Shown here piece by piece: positions 44,301 through 47,467 of a DNA stretch of 64,000 nucleotides. Source of the DNA: Aurelia coerulea (lineage: Eukaryota; Cnidaria; Scyphozoa; Semaeostomeae; Ulmaridae); contig CM076948.1 in NCBI GenBank assembly GCA_039566865.1, forward strand, positions 20,037,001 to 20,101,000, written 5' to 3'. The position numbers and the translations under genes were made by a program. The first letter of the stretch is position 1. Each line of letters opens with the position of its first letter. The notes beneath the pieces were generated by a model. The model had not been told where the DNA came from, searched no databases, and saw only the letters and a program-made list of their open reading frames with translations.

Positions 44301-46766
44301 AAAGAGGACCCAGGATGGAACCCTGGGGAACACCAGCTATATTGCAATTGAGTTGGATTTTTGCGAATTTTTATACAGGGTGTCCCGAAAAAGTGTCCGA
44401 CTTTTAAATTTGAATATTTCCGAGACTGTTTGATGTATCAGAACCATTTTGACATTTTTTGAAAGCTGAAACATATACTTTTCTGTCGAGTTTATCGCTG
44501 TTTAAATTTTGGAATTTTTAGGAAACCAGGGGTTTCCTTAAAATTGATGCCAATTTTAAATGTTTTTTACTCTTCACTTTACCCTTTACTATTCTCCAAG
44601 GTTGTTCTAATTTCTAAATATACTTGTCCAGATAGCCCAGAAAACACAATTAAAAGTACTTTTAGAAATCCGAGAATGTAATTCACAAACTGGAAAAATC
44701 TTCAAATATTAGATGTTGCAAGACAGGGGGACATTTAAAACTTAGTTATGAACAACGCAGTTGCTCTAGCCCATTGGTAGTGAACATCTCAACTTTGTAA
44801 AGTTTTGATCCGTTATGCAAGTTTTCCGCTTTGAAATTAAATGCATCTCGGACGGTTAGGTAGTCTCTTTGATAGTATTTTCAAACTTGTTCAAACACTC
44901 TTTCGAAACCAGGCAATAATCTTTGTTTCTCCAACTCTGTACATTTCAATGTCAATCTTGACCTAACGCATCGCTGCATTATCTGAGTAACATACCAGCG
45001 GTAGCAGTTAGATTTCTGCTAATTCGAGTTACTCATCTTCAAAGAATGAAACTTAAAGCTTCTTTTCCAGTAAGAAAAGGGCTACTTTGATTTCCCCACA
45101 GTAAATATCATTATAAAGTAAGACAACAGTAGAGCAAAGTGAAGAAAACATGCAAAAATTGGTCATAACTTTGAGAACCCCCTGGTTTCTTAGTATTTGT
45201 CAAATTTGAACTGCAATAGACTCAAAAGAAAATTACATGTCTCTGTTCTCAAATGATACCAGAACGGTTAATATAAATCAAATATTTTCCGATTTATTCA
45301 AATTTAAAAGTCGGATACTTTTATTGGGACTCCCTGTATGTAGGTTCTTATACGAGGAGGGTTCTTATATGCGGGCTTTCTCTGTGTTAGAAATTGTCAA
45401 GAAATTTCCAAATTTAGCTATATCATCTATATGGCAATTGAGTTGGATTTTTGCGAATTTATTTCACCATTTTAGCCGAGTGAATTTTTCCCTCATCTGC
45501 TCTGTATCAAGCCTCCCTCTCCGATAAGCCCCTCCCCTCTGAGCCAATATTGTAAATACGCCCCCCTCGCTATTAGCCCCTCCCCCCACTTATATAAAAA
45601 TCCAGATGTTACCAAAGATTTTCCATTTATTGAGCTAAATAAGTTTGCATGCTAATTTTAGTATGGTTTGAGATAAAACGGTGTCGAATTTATATATTTG
45701 ACTCGTAAAATTGTATGTTGAATCCACAAAATATGGTGTAAAAGAACTATAACGCTATCACATGTAGCCTTGTCATTTGAATTGGTGAATAAGCCCCGTC
45801 TCTTTTAAGCCCCACCTCTTTGGAGTGTTCGAAATCAAATAAACCCCCCGGGGGCTTAATTGAGCTTTTATGGTAGTGGATGCTTTTGACTCATTCGACA
45901 TTTTCATCTCTGGGCTCAAATCTTTCAAATCTTTAAAGAGTTCGGTGTAAAATTCTATTATATTTTTCTTTGAATTGGATTGCTTGAAAGGAACTTATGG
46001 TACTTTGCTGTAAATCTGCCGTGGAGATTTTATGATATCTTTATTTTTTTCAAAGTGGCGGCAATTTGATAATTTTTGAAAAAATTCATGGAAAATGTTT
46101 AAAAAATTTAAATCATTGTAAATCCTAAACTAATAGAGGAAACATTACATAAACTTCAAGAAAGCCATAGTTTCTGGAGATCTACAATATGGTGGCAAGC
46201 AGAAATCTGTAGCTTTTCTAGTTTAGGATTTAGAAATTTGATGACGTCATAGCCTTAAATTTAGTAAATGCCGCCATATTGAAACTAATTAAGATATCAA
46301 TAAATTGCCATGGCAGATTTACAGCAAAAATCCCTTAGTTCCTTCCAAGCCATTTATTTCAAAGAAAATTGCAATAAAATATTACACCGAACTTTTTAAA
46401 GTTTTGAGCCCAATGTTATTCATCTCTGTAGTTTAATTTTCTGTTTAATTGATTTGAATTTCAATGGAAAGTAAATAATGGACTTAGAATTGAACATGGA
46501 ATTCTCGTTCCCATACAAACTTCTTACCAGCGGTTTCTTAATTTCTTGGTCTATAAGATAAGTTAATTTACCAAGCAAAATTTTCACATCTCAGTTAGCT
46601 TTTGATTGATGAATTAACATTTCAGTGTTGAAAATCGGTCGCGTATTTCTTATTCCACAGCCTGCCAAACGTGTTAACTTTTTTATTTACCTGGAATTAT
46701 TTTATAATTTTGTTGCAGATTCTAGACGATTTGATGGACATAGACAGAGCTACCAATCATTTTTAA
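4578..46766 (+). CDS. CPSF1: CPSF1, C-terminal nine exons (5' part outside window)
   Basis: Joined exons 4578-4661, 6424-6570, 9499-9531, 11392-11458, 13545-13592, 14479-14628, 21217-21346, 27260-27398 and 46719-46766 give 846 nt, with every junction GT-AG and in frame. The product matches the C-terminus of the largest CPSF subunit, the scaffold of the mRNA cleavage/polyadenylation complex in the nucleus. Recognisable blocks are YAKEQKGPVTSI, FLDTQVYVHNM, NLSLVSR, DAKPLEVFSSEYLVDG, GAHVNT, ATLDGGISLILPM, EKTYRRLLMLQN, GLNPKAFR, NILDGKLLLKYL and ILDDLMDIDRATNHF. These form the last WD/beta-propeller blades and the helical C-terminal CPSF_A domain. The ~1,160 upstream residues expected from the human protein are not in the window. 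Introns are loaded with transposons, one holds the GGH gene on the other strand, and one holds a tRNA gene. Confidence 0.95.
4760..4808. repeat. (TTGC)n microsatellite
   Basis: About 12 perfect TTGC units lie 100 bp into a CPSF1 intron. Confidence 0.95.
5718..5790 (+). tRNA. tRNA-Phe (GAA)
   Basis: A 73-nt cloverleaf with A box TAGCTCAGTTGGG, anticodon loop CTGAAGA (anticodon GAA), variable loop AGGTC, B box GGTTCGATCCC and a 3'-terminal A. The acceptor stem pairs except for one G-A mismatch at the fifth pair. A run of seven T at 5792-5798 directly follows, a normal Pol III terminator. It lies in a CPSF1 intron, same strand, and has no intron of its own. Confidence 0.93.
5792..5798 (+). terminator. 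Pol III T-run terminator of tRNA-Phe
   Basis: TTTTTTT one base after the tRNA 3' end. Confidence 0.8.
5937..6012 (+). repeat. Duplicated CCTGTACAGGAATTTTT motif
   Basis: Two direct copies of CCTGTACAGGAATTTTT about 60 bp apart. Each contains the palindrome CCTGTACAGG. Confidence 0.6.
6424..6570 (+). CDS. CPSF1: CPSF1 exon
   Basis: 147 nt, phase 0 at both ends, between acceptor GTTACAG and donor GTACAG. It encodes IYVWNFKDNADLIGMAF through VQLLRFQ, aligning with human [22 protein letters not shown]. Confidence 0.95.
6790..7100 (-). mobile_element. LINE 3' fragment (CR1/L2 type)
   Basis: On the minus strand a decayed reverse-transcriptase C-terminus is readable (GQKLWQTLPREIKESQSL, then DCSCKLC). 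An AT-rich 3' end and an (ATT/AAT)n tail at about 6795-6815 follow. The LWQ-LP and CxCxxC ends match the LINE at 28019-30012. Confidence 0.7.
8279..9445 (-). mobile_element. 5'-truncated LINE, split by a MITE
   Basis: The minus strand carries the RT C-terminal region in two frames: FQYSPLIWMFHSRQLNQKIN...GALRITYKD at 9396-9187, then GPQLWQTLPPTIRNLEYL...CPCKLC at 9088-8867. A frameshift or deletion separates the two. The 3' end is an (AAT)n tail at 8294-8280. A hairpin MITE (8423-8854) interrupts the 3' untranslated part. Dead copy. Confidence 0.8.
8420..8857. mobile_element. MITE with GAGGCCCTTTACATG ends, TAA target
   Basis: The element at 8423-8854 begins GAGGCCCTTTACATGA and ends in its inverse, flanked by TAA on both sides. 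The interior is built of many copies of AACCCGTGTTGA and its complement. The 3-bp TAA duplication and GGCCTTTACA-like ends suit the PIF/Harbinger superfamily (inferred). Confidence 0.8.
9499..9531 (+). CDS. CPSF1: CPSF1 exon (33-nt microexon)
   Basis: 11 codons, phase 0 to 0, encoding EQYNNLSLVSR (human ESKTLSLVSR), between TTTTCAG and GTAAGT. Confidence 0.9.
9730..9945. repeat. Degraded copy of a TTAA-type MITE
   Basis: Closely similar to 58430-58598, sharing AATAATTACCAAGCC, ATACTTTGTTTCGAGAATAA, GGGAGTCAGATCGTTAT and the right end CCACGACAGTGTGCC. The left TIR is worn. Confidence 0.7.
10386..11287. mobile_element. Hairpin MITE, CCGGGTGTCCC family
   Basis: TA + CCGGGTGTCCCAAATGAAACGC at the left, and the inverse (GCGTTTTTTTTGGGACACCCGG + TA) at the right. 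Inverted homology extends at least 150 bp inward (shared TGGACC/GGTCCAATCAATCCA and GTGCATGGAGAGTTGGAATAT). There is no coding capacity. A TA duplication indicates the Tc1/mariner superfamily. Confidence 0.88.
11392..11458 (+). CDS. CPSF1: CPSF1 exon
   Basis: 67 nt, phase 0 to phase 1, encoding DAKPLEVFSSEYLVDGSILG (human [20 protein letters not shown]). Confidence 0.95.
12128..12404 (-). mobile_element. tRNA-derived SINE (family B)
   Basis: On the minus strand: A box TGGCGCAGTGG (12395-12385), B box GGTTCGATACC (12342-12332), then a body containing CTGCGATCCCAGCGCTTGG. A (TTCACC)n stretch (about 12235-12206), a stem-loop (CGGTAACCCC...GGGGACCG) and an A-run follow. The stem-loop is shared with 4427-4480, so the SINE 3' end is probably borrowed from a partner LINE (inferred). 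Confidence 0.75.
12744..13373. mobile_element. TIR element, CCGGGTGAGTC family
   Basis: TA + CCGGGTGAGTCAAAAAGAGG at the left; the inverse CCTTTTTTACTCACCCGG + TA at the right. The arms extend inward (GGCGTTTGAA, GCTCTCT, ATAT). Two short overlapping ORFs inside (12782-13208) are not recognisable. It is inserted in the 11903-13482 element. Confidence 0.85.
13545..13592 (+). CDS. CPSF1: CPSF1 exon
   Basis: 48 nt, phase 1 to phase 1, acceptor TTTTTTTTAG, donor GTAAGT, encoding CDGDKNIILFAYQPE (human SDRDRNLMVYMYLPE). Confidence 0.92.
13679..14272. mobile_element. TIR element, CCGGGCGAGTC type
   Basis: TA + CCGGGCGAGTCAGAAGAAGCGTGGG at the left and CCCACGTTTTTCTTACTCGCCCAG + TA at the right. 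From about 13803 it contains one arm of the CCGGGTGCGCC element seen at 18671, so it is a composite. Confidence 0.78.
14273..14322. repeat. (GATT)n microsatellite
   Basis: About 12 GATT units directly at the right edge of the preceding TIR element. Confidence 0.95.
14479..14628 (+). CDS. CPSF1: CPSF1 exon
   Basis: 150 nt, phase 1 to phase 1. It encodes LESFGGQRLLQKGDINIGAH, VNTMFR and a basic variable stretch, aligning with human [24 protein letters not shown]. The next exon is 6.6 kb away, across the nested GGH gene. Confidence 0.95.
14629..16270. other. CPSF1 intron, no gene
   Basis: A worn CCGGTTGAGTCAGAAAAAG end at about 14790 suggests another decayed TIR element. Otherwise this is AT-rich filler. 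Confidence 0.4.
16271..16276 (-). promoter_or_regulatory. Candidate GGH poly(A) signal
   Basis: AATAAA on the minus strand about 92 nt past the GGH stop codon. Confidence 0.5.
16368..16624 (-). CDS. GGH: GGH exon 2
   Basis: Encodes KDYPIYGLQWHPEK to the C-terminal YTGDVSTTDQMYIF and stop. The acceptor is CCACAAACAG. Confidence 0.95.
16368..20281 (-). CDS. GGH: Gamma-glutamyl hydrolase, complete two-exon gene
   Basis: Exons 20281-19573 (709 nt) and 16624-16368 (257 nt) join in phase 1 (GAAG|GTAATT ... AACAG|CAAAAG) to give 321 aa; human GGH is 318. The enzyme removes glutamates from folate and antifolate polyglutamates, in lysosomes or after secretion. Residues 1-23 form a signal peptide. 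The class I glutamine-amidotransferase-like fold shows the nucleophile Cys138 in FPVFGICLGF and the catalytic His248 in GLQWHPEKP; NEARKN and YYPLYTG are family blocks. I chose Met at 20281 over the longer frame from 20404 because the signal peptide begins there and a TATA box lies ~50 bp upstream. The whole gene lies inside a CPSF1 intron on the opposite strand. Its own 2.9-kb intron contains a hairpin MITE. Confidence 0.96.
16789..16895 (+). mobile_element. 5'-truncated SINE B fragment
   Basis: Shares GACTCGATNAGGTC, TGCGATCCCAGC, an AAAAACNGCAACTT block and TTCACCTT with the SINE at 12128-12404, here on the + strand and without the tRNA head. It lies in the GGH intron. Confidence 0.75.
17227..17738. 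mobile_element. Long hairpin element (GGTGTAAAATTC family)
   Basis: The left arm AAAAAGGTGGGTGTAAAATTC and the right arm GAATTTTACACCAGCCTTTTT are inverted copies. Further paired blocks (CTAACGTTGGACTT / AAGTCCAACGGTAG) lie inward. It is related to the element at 45910-46418. It lies inside the GGH intron. Confidence 0.7.
18671..19275. mobile_element. Near-perfect hairpin MITE, CCGGGTGCGCC family
   Basis: TA + CCGGGTGCGCCAAAATAAAC at the left; the right end is the inverse with a worn tip (GTTTATTTTAGCGCACA). The arms are ~270 bp each with a short spacer near 18945-19000. The spurious ORFs here are arm sequence. The interior matches one arm in 13803-14090. Confidence 0.85.
19573..20281 (-). 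CDS. GGH: GGH exon 1
   Basis: Start codon at 20281, signal peptide, Cys138 nucleophile in GICLGF. It ends at donor GAAG|GTAATT, directly before a run of C on the + strand. Confidence 0.95.
20332..20342 (-). promoter_or_regulatory. TATA box of GGH
   Basis: ATATATAAAAG on the minus strand, 51 bp upstream of the chosen ATG, leaving a short 5' leader. A second TATATAAG lies near 20420. Confidence 0.55.
20405..21216. other. CPSF1 intron / GGH upstream region
   Basis: Clustered CTTTCAAGCGCTTTCAAACGC repeats at 20678-20720 are the only structure seen. Confidence 0.4.
21217..21346 (+). CDS. CPSF1: CPSF1 exon
   Basis: 130 nt, phase 1 to phase 2, encoding TLDGGISLILPMMEKTYRR then LLMLQNKLVDCLQHIAGLNP. 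This is nearly identical to the human [20 protein letters not shown] block. Confidence 0.97.
21347..24487. other. CPSF1 intron, no gene
   Basis: Two direct copies of GTCGCTGCCGCAAAACCA (about 22083 and 22461), each followed ~70-100 bp later by GGAAAATTTGC, suggest a duplicated or tandem repeat unit. No coding sequence is evident. Confidence 0.45.
24488..24783. mobile_element. Hairpin element with TCCTGTA ends
   Basis: TCCTGTATGAAAATACAAGG at the left and CCTTGTATTTTTGTACAGGA at the right, with a possible ATT target duplication. The interior is packed with short repeats of GCCTTGTA and GCCATGTA. Confidence 0.7.
24784..27259. other. CPSF1 intron, no gene
   Basis: No convincing ORF. Scattered GTACCGGTACAAC-type inverted motifs at about 26280 and 26960-26985 hint at one more worn TIR element. 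Confidence 0.4.
27260..27398 (+). CDS. CPSF1: CPSF1 penultimate exon
   Basis: 139 nt, phase 2 to phase 0, encoding TTRLSKRPITNTHRNILDGK through ELAKRIGTTSSQ (human VRNVLDGELLNRYL...ELAKKIGTTP). The donor GTATAC opens a 19.3-kb intron. Confidence 0.95.
27535..28018 (+). repeat. 27-bp minisatellite, left block
   Basis: About 18 copies of TTCTAAAAACTCGATTCGTATGTAAAG. Two variants (GTATGTAAAG or GAATGCCAAG/GAATGTAAAG) occur in mixed order. The unit is a multiple of 3, so it gives long meaningless ORFs. Confidence 0.97.
28019..30012 (-). mobile_element. CR1/L2-type LINE inserted in the minisatellite
   Basis: The element reads right to left and ends in an (AAT)n tail at 28044-28021. Both junctions carry ATTCGTAT, either an 8-bp target duplication or the target repeat itself. 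The 5' part (endonuclease) is missing, as expected for target-primed reverse transcription. It splits an array that otherwise resumes at 30013. Confidence 0.88.
28289..29965 (-). CDS. LINE reverse transcriptase (ORF2 C-terminal part)
   Basis: 558 codons open. The reverse transcriptase domain spans residues ~80-340, with NYRPITVLSSVSKIYERV, LLMDLSKAFDCLNHELL, GVPQGSVLGPLLFNIYLNDL and the catalytic box YADDTTIY. The C-terminal region FNYCPLVWMFCDRTLNNKIN and a terminal CxCxxC (CNCRICRP) are typical of CR1/L2-type LINEs. The frame has no stops, so the copy is young, but the endonuclease domain is absent and it cannot be autonomous as it stands. The same C-terminal signature recurs in relics at 6790, 8867 and 32967. 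Confidence 0.92.
   Translation of the reverse strand: MLSPTNGINDPIEKAIKKYENHPSIKMIKGSCELSQFEFKPVTVSEILLQIEKLNSKKASPLNSIPAKILKQNSDIFAVLIQKIFNSDLSRNNFPKELKTGEISSLFKSLDAFIKKNYRPITVLSSVSKIYERVLESQIKSHALSFLSPLLCGFREGYGTQHALVRLIETCKMTLDKRGIAAALLMDLSKAFDCLNHELLIAKLSAYGFSVSALRLIHSYLSERKQRVKINGSFSTWRETVIGVPQGSVLGPLLFNIYLNDLFMFVKDTQICNYADDTTIYASANNIESVIKTLESDALKITKWFPNNCMKLNEDKCHLMVFGDKSNNVSINIGSVTINESTEEKLLGVIFDKKLSFKQQVKSLCKKAGQKLHALSRISHFLDTEQLKRIMKAFILSQFNYCPLVWMFCDRTLNNKINHIHERALRITYKDMRTDFDTMLLRDNSVPLHIRNLQLLMTEVFKTKLSLNPSFMKDIFVEKQVSYGLRGCHNLSLPQARTTCYGLETISFLGCRLWQALPNDLKQSDTLSSFKRKIKTWRGEECNCRICRPFVAQVGFSS
30013..30424 (+). repeat. 27-bp minisatellite, right block
   Basis: About 15 further copies of the same 27-bp unit in the same orientation. 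It is the continuation of the array split by the LINE. Confidence 0.97.
30499..30882 (+). pseudogene. RING-H2-like ORF, one metal ligand lost
   Basis: The frame after the stop at 30496-30498 reads RRRDRECNVFLSSFEEPYAI, then a CQHLVHAHC core and NCPLCWEP about 20 residues later. This is a C-x2-C...C-x-H-x2-H-x2-C...C-x2-C RING-H2 layout in which the second cysteine is Phe (TTC instead of TGC/TGT). It was probably an E3-ubiquitin-ligase-type finger. The downstream acidic part continues in another frame (30776-30988, EEEGEIIEEGDD), suggesting a frameshift. It is intronless and begins ~75 bp inside the minisatellite. Such RING ORFs are common as cargo of large DNA viruses and virus-like elements, but a captured host fragment is equally possible. 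Confidence 0.5.
31124..31564 (-). CDS. Unknown small protein with hydrophobic leader
   Basis: From the ATG at about 31564 the frame gives 147 residues: MNTTIDWVLCLMCVLLFIHT (a signal-peptide or membrane-anchor-like start), then a polar, Asp-rich body (TCQDDDDYAF). No known domain was recognised. The frame continues upstream into antisense LINE sequence, so the true 5' end may have been removed by the LINE at 31570. Convergent with the RING-like ORF. Confidence 0.35.
   Translation of the reverse strand: MNTTIDWVLCLMCVLLFIHTLRYESRMGVDTVVLIGTQTCQDDDDYAFNGNHSIHELNHSSLSNLLFPEAYQDNGENAQYIFDEVHSTKYTARKTMKLFLDEGINPLRTIYQDDKLVTKDGTMDSSHSIYGKFRNCFERTLSHLDQ
31570..32362 (+). mobile_element. 5'-truncated LINE with poly(A)
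   Basis: Encodes DGIEDTEHFLLLCPSFDIQR and the rest of the C-terminus. This is the same family as the LINE at 42614-44335 (DGIEDTEHFLLLCHAYDMHR). It is followed by a 3' untranslated part and an A-run at about 32347-32362. Confidence 0.85.
32405..32478 (-). repeat. Inverted stray copies of the 27-bp minisatellite
   Basis: Reads CTTGAGTTTTTAGAACTTTG-CATTCGAT, the inverse orientation of the 27.5-30.4 kb array, with one or two degraded units. Confidence 0.75.
32495..34108. mobile_element. 1.6-kb TIR element with 6-bp target TGATGA
   Basis: The element at 32501-34102 starts GGGGGCCTATTATAGG and ends in the exact inverse, flanked by TGATGA on both sides. The arms are rich in GCCGCAAAACCG and GCCGTAA-type motifs. 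The middle is filled by a LINE fragment. No transposase was seen, so it is non-autonomous. Confidence 0.85.
32950..33590 (+). mobile_element. LINE 3' fragment inside the TIR element
   Basis: FKYCPLVWMFDRATN...RIHERATRLV and then, after a frameshift, DLNPTFMKNIFTDRNVH and YRGHLLWSSLPRKLK. It ends in (ATA)n-like sequence at about 33572-33590. Same CR1/L2 group as 28019-30012, but decayed. Confidence 0.8.
34243..34294. repeat. 14-bp inverted repeat
   Basis: CCAATCAAATTGCG and its exact inverse CGCAATTTGATTGG are separated by 24 bases. Confidence 0.6.
34295..35799. other. Intron sequence, no gene seen
   Basis: AT-rich with AAGAAACT-type repeat fragments at about 35340-35440. Confidence 0.4.
35800..36335 (-). 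mobile_element. LINE relic
   Basis: The minus strand reads KLHKHAARIVTNSIYNAPNR, PLIEGLGWMTIQELIQN and, after a break, FTFRGAQLWNGLS. These are typical C-terminal blocks of a LINE reverse transcriptase (…ARIITGS…PLIEKLGWKTI…; RGAxLWNxLP). Frame breaks show it is dead. Confidence 0.7.
36336..37119. other. Intron sequence, no gene seen
   Basis: No ORF, TIR or tandem array was recognised. Confidence 0.4.
37120..37500. repeat. AAGAAACT-family dispersed repeat, copy 1
   Basis: TATAAGAAACTGATTTATAA, GGAACTAGTACTAGGATGGC and GTACTATG...TAAGAAACTTTTAAA blocks. The inverse of nearly the same sequence is at 54735-55075. The ends carry AAGAAACT/AGTTTCTT, a TIR-like pair. Confidence 0.6.
37501..38712. 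other. Intron sequence, no gene seen
   Basis: No supported feature. Confidence 0.4.
38713..39535. mobile_element. Hairpin element with CACAGGTAAA ends
   Basis: The left end CACAGGTAAAAGAGTGGTG and the right end CACCACTCGTTTACCTGTG are inverse copies, with ACT on both sides as a possible 3-bp target. The interior has dozens of GTGAAATT(C/T) units in both orientations. Confidence 0.75.
39536..40198. other. Intron sequence, no gene seen
   Basis: No supported feature. Confidence 0.4.
40199..40591 (+). CDS. Unknown 130-aa intronless ORF
   Basis: Protein-like composition (KYHKSTFHLGVKYGGK, DLYLLFGEEKNKDGIH, SGEIDDKYFYYENCY) without hydrophobic segments or known motifs. It lies in the last CPSF1 intron, next to the small convergent ORFs at 40.6-41.9 kb and the inverted minisatellite. 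Taken with them it looks like a gene of a compact mobile or virus-like element. I cannot name a function. Confidence 0.4.
   Translation: MFDYESFVEAEWVVWGEGGNGAKTRTKYHKSTFHLGVKYGGKPTVHCFRISSMVNKDRMMGIDLYLLFGEEKNKDGIHPFLSGEIDDKYFYYENCYIREAYHGDPYVTKIMFPKAFDESSSSVARDENGI
40622..40807 (+). pseudogene. C-terminal fragment, paralogue of the facing ORF
   Basis: Encodes GVEALRVRYPHEVDEYLHQL then QRWTKFLNVMYEKEKEHSRP and a CRIY motif. The C-terminus of the minus-strand ORF that meets it (ending 40796) has the same order: GLEALR, W-x2-FL-x2-M-x2-E-rich, CKIY. The two are diverged paralogues in convergent orientation whose ends overlap by 12 bp. No in-frame ATG with upstream homology is present, so this copy is truncated. 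Confidence 0.45.
40796..41566 (-). pseudogene. Small ORF split by a palindromic MITE
   Basis: Starts at the ATG at 41566 (TGATG overlap with the stop of the upstream ORF) and runs open to the insertion at 41399. Beyond the insertion the same frame continues from 41039 to a TAG at 40798-40796. Removing the element and one TGTAAT copy leaves one uninterrupted frame of about 134 codons, direct evidence of a gene before insertion. The C-terminal part is basic/acidic and helix-rich and is paralogous to 40622-40807. Function unknown. Confidence 0.55.
41034..41405. mobile_element. Palindromic MITE with 6-bp target TGTAAT
   Basis: The element at 41040-41399 has ~145-bp arms and a ~75-bp spacer. Ends read CATGGGTATTGTGGACAC and inverse. 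Each arm itself starts with a smaller palindrome (GTATTGTGGACAC...GTGTCCACAATAC). Perfect TGTAAT direct repeats flank it at 41034-41039 and 41400-41405. Confidence 0.88.
41566..41864 (-). pseudogene. Small coiled-coil-like ORF, frameshifted by 10-bp repeats
   Basis: ATG at 41864 opens SRESILRSALWSSELRKKYD. A tandem run of TTGTCAAAGGA-type units (41727-41785) then disrupts the frame. The continuing basic frame (KKVKRYNQLLKQFYSLKREA) ends at a TGA overlapping the next ORF's ATG by one base. Overlapping, intronless, co-directional ORFs like these are more typical of viral or prokaryote-like gene packing than of host genes. Function unknown. Confidence 0.4.
41935..42012 (-). repeat. 27-bp minisatellite, inverted block
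   Basis: About three units of GAACTTTACATNCGAATCGAGTTTTT, exactly the inverse of the 27.5-30.4 kb array. With that array it forms an inverted pair 11.5 kb apart. Confidence 0.9.
42512..42613 (+). repeat. MITE end fragment, copy A
   Basis: TTATACGAGGAGGGTTCTTATATGCG...CTATATGGCAATT matches 45345-45440 (copy B). The run of GGTTCTTATATGCGGG also matches the end of the 46988-47467 MITE. Confidence 0.8.
42614..44335 (-). mobile_element. 5'-truncated LINE with target-site duplication
   Basis: It reads right to left and ends in a poly(A) (T-run at 42611-42621). CTATATGGCAATT at the left and CTATATTGCAATT at the right form a 13-bp target duplication with one mismatch. Removal restores the sequence seen intact in copy B (GGCAATTGAGTTGGATTTTTG). 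Confidence 0.88.
43018..44277 (-). CDS. LINE reverse transcriptase C-terminal half
   Basis: 419 codons open and continuing upstream in frame (GVPQGSILGPLFFLIYINDL) to the truncation point near 44335. The catalytic box is FADDTS; then comes the thumb/connection region (HLGIILDSKLSFSSQIKSVI, YVRPHLDYGDVIYH). The C-terminal motif NDGIEDTEHFLLLC is the same as in the 31570-32362 copy. It has no internal stop, so the insertion is fairly recent. Endonuclease and N-terminal RT are missing, so it is immobile by itself. Confidence 0.9.
   Translation of the reverse strand: MTDGLKCNVKLFADDTSIFTVVHNPHTAALDMNHDLNLIKLWAHKWRMSFNPDPNKQAVEVTFSTKRIPVNHPPLVFNGVHVTSVQEQKHLGIILDSKLSFSSQIKSVISKSRQGIGMLRFLSKYLPRHTLNEMYKLYVRPHLDYGDVIYHIPHKICDFSHTVNLTNQMEKLEAVQYSAALAVTGTWKGTSREKLYDELGWESLNLCRWSRRLVLFYKIINHLTPDYTRGPVPERQESNYNLRRRAATGLIRARTERFKSSFYPNCLSEWEKLDPEIQQSCSVNVFKKQLLGLIRPPSKPVYGIHDPKLSSVLTQLRVGLSKLSFHKFKHNFRDTLNPLCPINDGIEDTEHFLLLCHAYDMHRRDLLDSVNAILRPHGLSNFSNQELSQILLYGQVPFDANTKILEATLKYIKASERFQ
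44374..45338. mobile_element. Mariner-type MITE, CAGGGTGTCCC ends
   Basis: TA + CAGGGTGTCCCGAAAAAGTG at the left; CACTTTT-like inverse ending GGGACTCCCTG + TA at the right. The arms share GTCCGACTTTTAAATTTGAA. TA duplication. No transposase. Confidence 0.85.
45342..45460 (+). repeat. MITE end fragment, copy B
   Basis: Direct copy of 42512-42613 plus GAGTTGGATTTTTGCGAATTT, i.e. the uninterrupted version of the sequence split by the LINE. Confidence 0.8.
45510..45900. repeat. AAGCCCCTCCCCTC-rich repeat, copy 1
   Basis: AAGCCCCTCCCCTCTGAGCC ... GGTGTAAAAGAACT ... AAGCCCCACCTCTTTGGAGTGT. A similar series is at 62030-62380. Confidence 0.65.
45910..46418. mobile_element. Hairpin element beside the last CPSF1 exon
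   Basis: GGGCTCAAATCTTTCAAATC...GTTCGGTGTAAAATTC at the left and the inverse GAATNTTACACCGAAC...GTTTTGAGCCC at the right, with inner pairs such as CCTAAACTAATAG / CTAGTTTAGG. Same family as 17227-17738. Confidence 0.75.
46719..46766 (+). CDS. CPSF1: CPSF1 last exon
   Basis: 48 nt after acceptor TTTTGTTGCAG, encoding ILDDLMDIDRATNHF and TAA (human ILDDLLETDRVTAHF). A near-identical C-terminus identifies it despite its small size. Confidence 0.93.
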   Translation: MLDDLMDIDRATNHF

Positions 46767-46987
46767 AGAGACAGTGATTTAACGAACACTTAAGTCTGTG
46801 GAATTTGACGTAAGTTCAAAGAATTACAGACAAGGAGATAGAGGGTATCAGACGAGGAAAGAGAATTTGGCAGATATCTTCCTGCCAAGACATCATTGTG
46901 GAGATGTACTGCGCAGCTATAACTGGGATCTTTTGACTTGCACTATGTTTCCATAGTTAACTCCGTTCGTTCTGCCTTTCTATTAAA

Positions 46988-47467
46988 TACAGTAAAAACC
47001 CGCATATAAGAACCTACAATTTTGCAAGCCAGCCTGACTAGGTCCTTATGTTTTTGGGGATATTTAATGGGAAATGAGGCTGTTAAGGTTCTTACATTGG
47101 TTCTTATTTTATTCAGGGCTTTCAGGAATTCTTTCCTTCAGATTCAAACTTCAGGCCTATTTTTTACTGTCAGCTGACATCACTTGTGGTTATGACGTAT
47201 TATTCATGCCAGAAATTTGTGGAAGAATTATAAAATTTTATAAAAGCCAAAGAGCAGCTTTCAAAAGGTTCTCATCGAATAATATAGAAATTTTTAATTC
47301 TTCCACAAACTGCTGTTGTGAATAGCACCCCATGATCTCCACAACACAAATAAGGACATATTTCAAATTTCAGACTGAATGGGTTCTTATACAATGGGGG
47401 TCTAATTGCAAAATTCAGCTTGCAGGTTCTTAATCCACCAGGTTGTCATATGCGGGTTTTTACTGTA
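46988..47467. mobile_element. MITE with CAGTAAAAACCCGCATAT ends
   Basis: TA + CAGTAAAAACCCGCATATAA at the left and ATATGCGGGTTTTTACTG + TA at the right; 480 bp with the TA. A Tc1/mariner (pogo-like) assignment is inferred from the TA target and ends. Confidence 0.85.
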
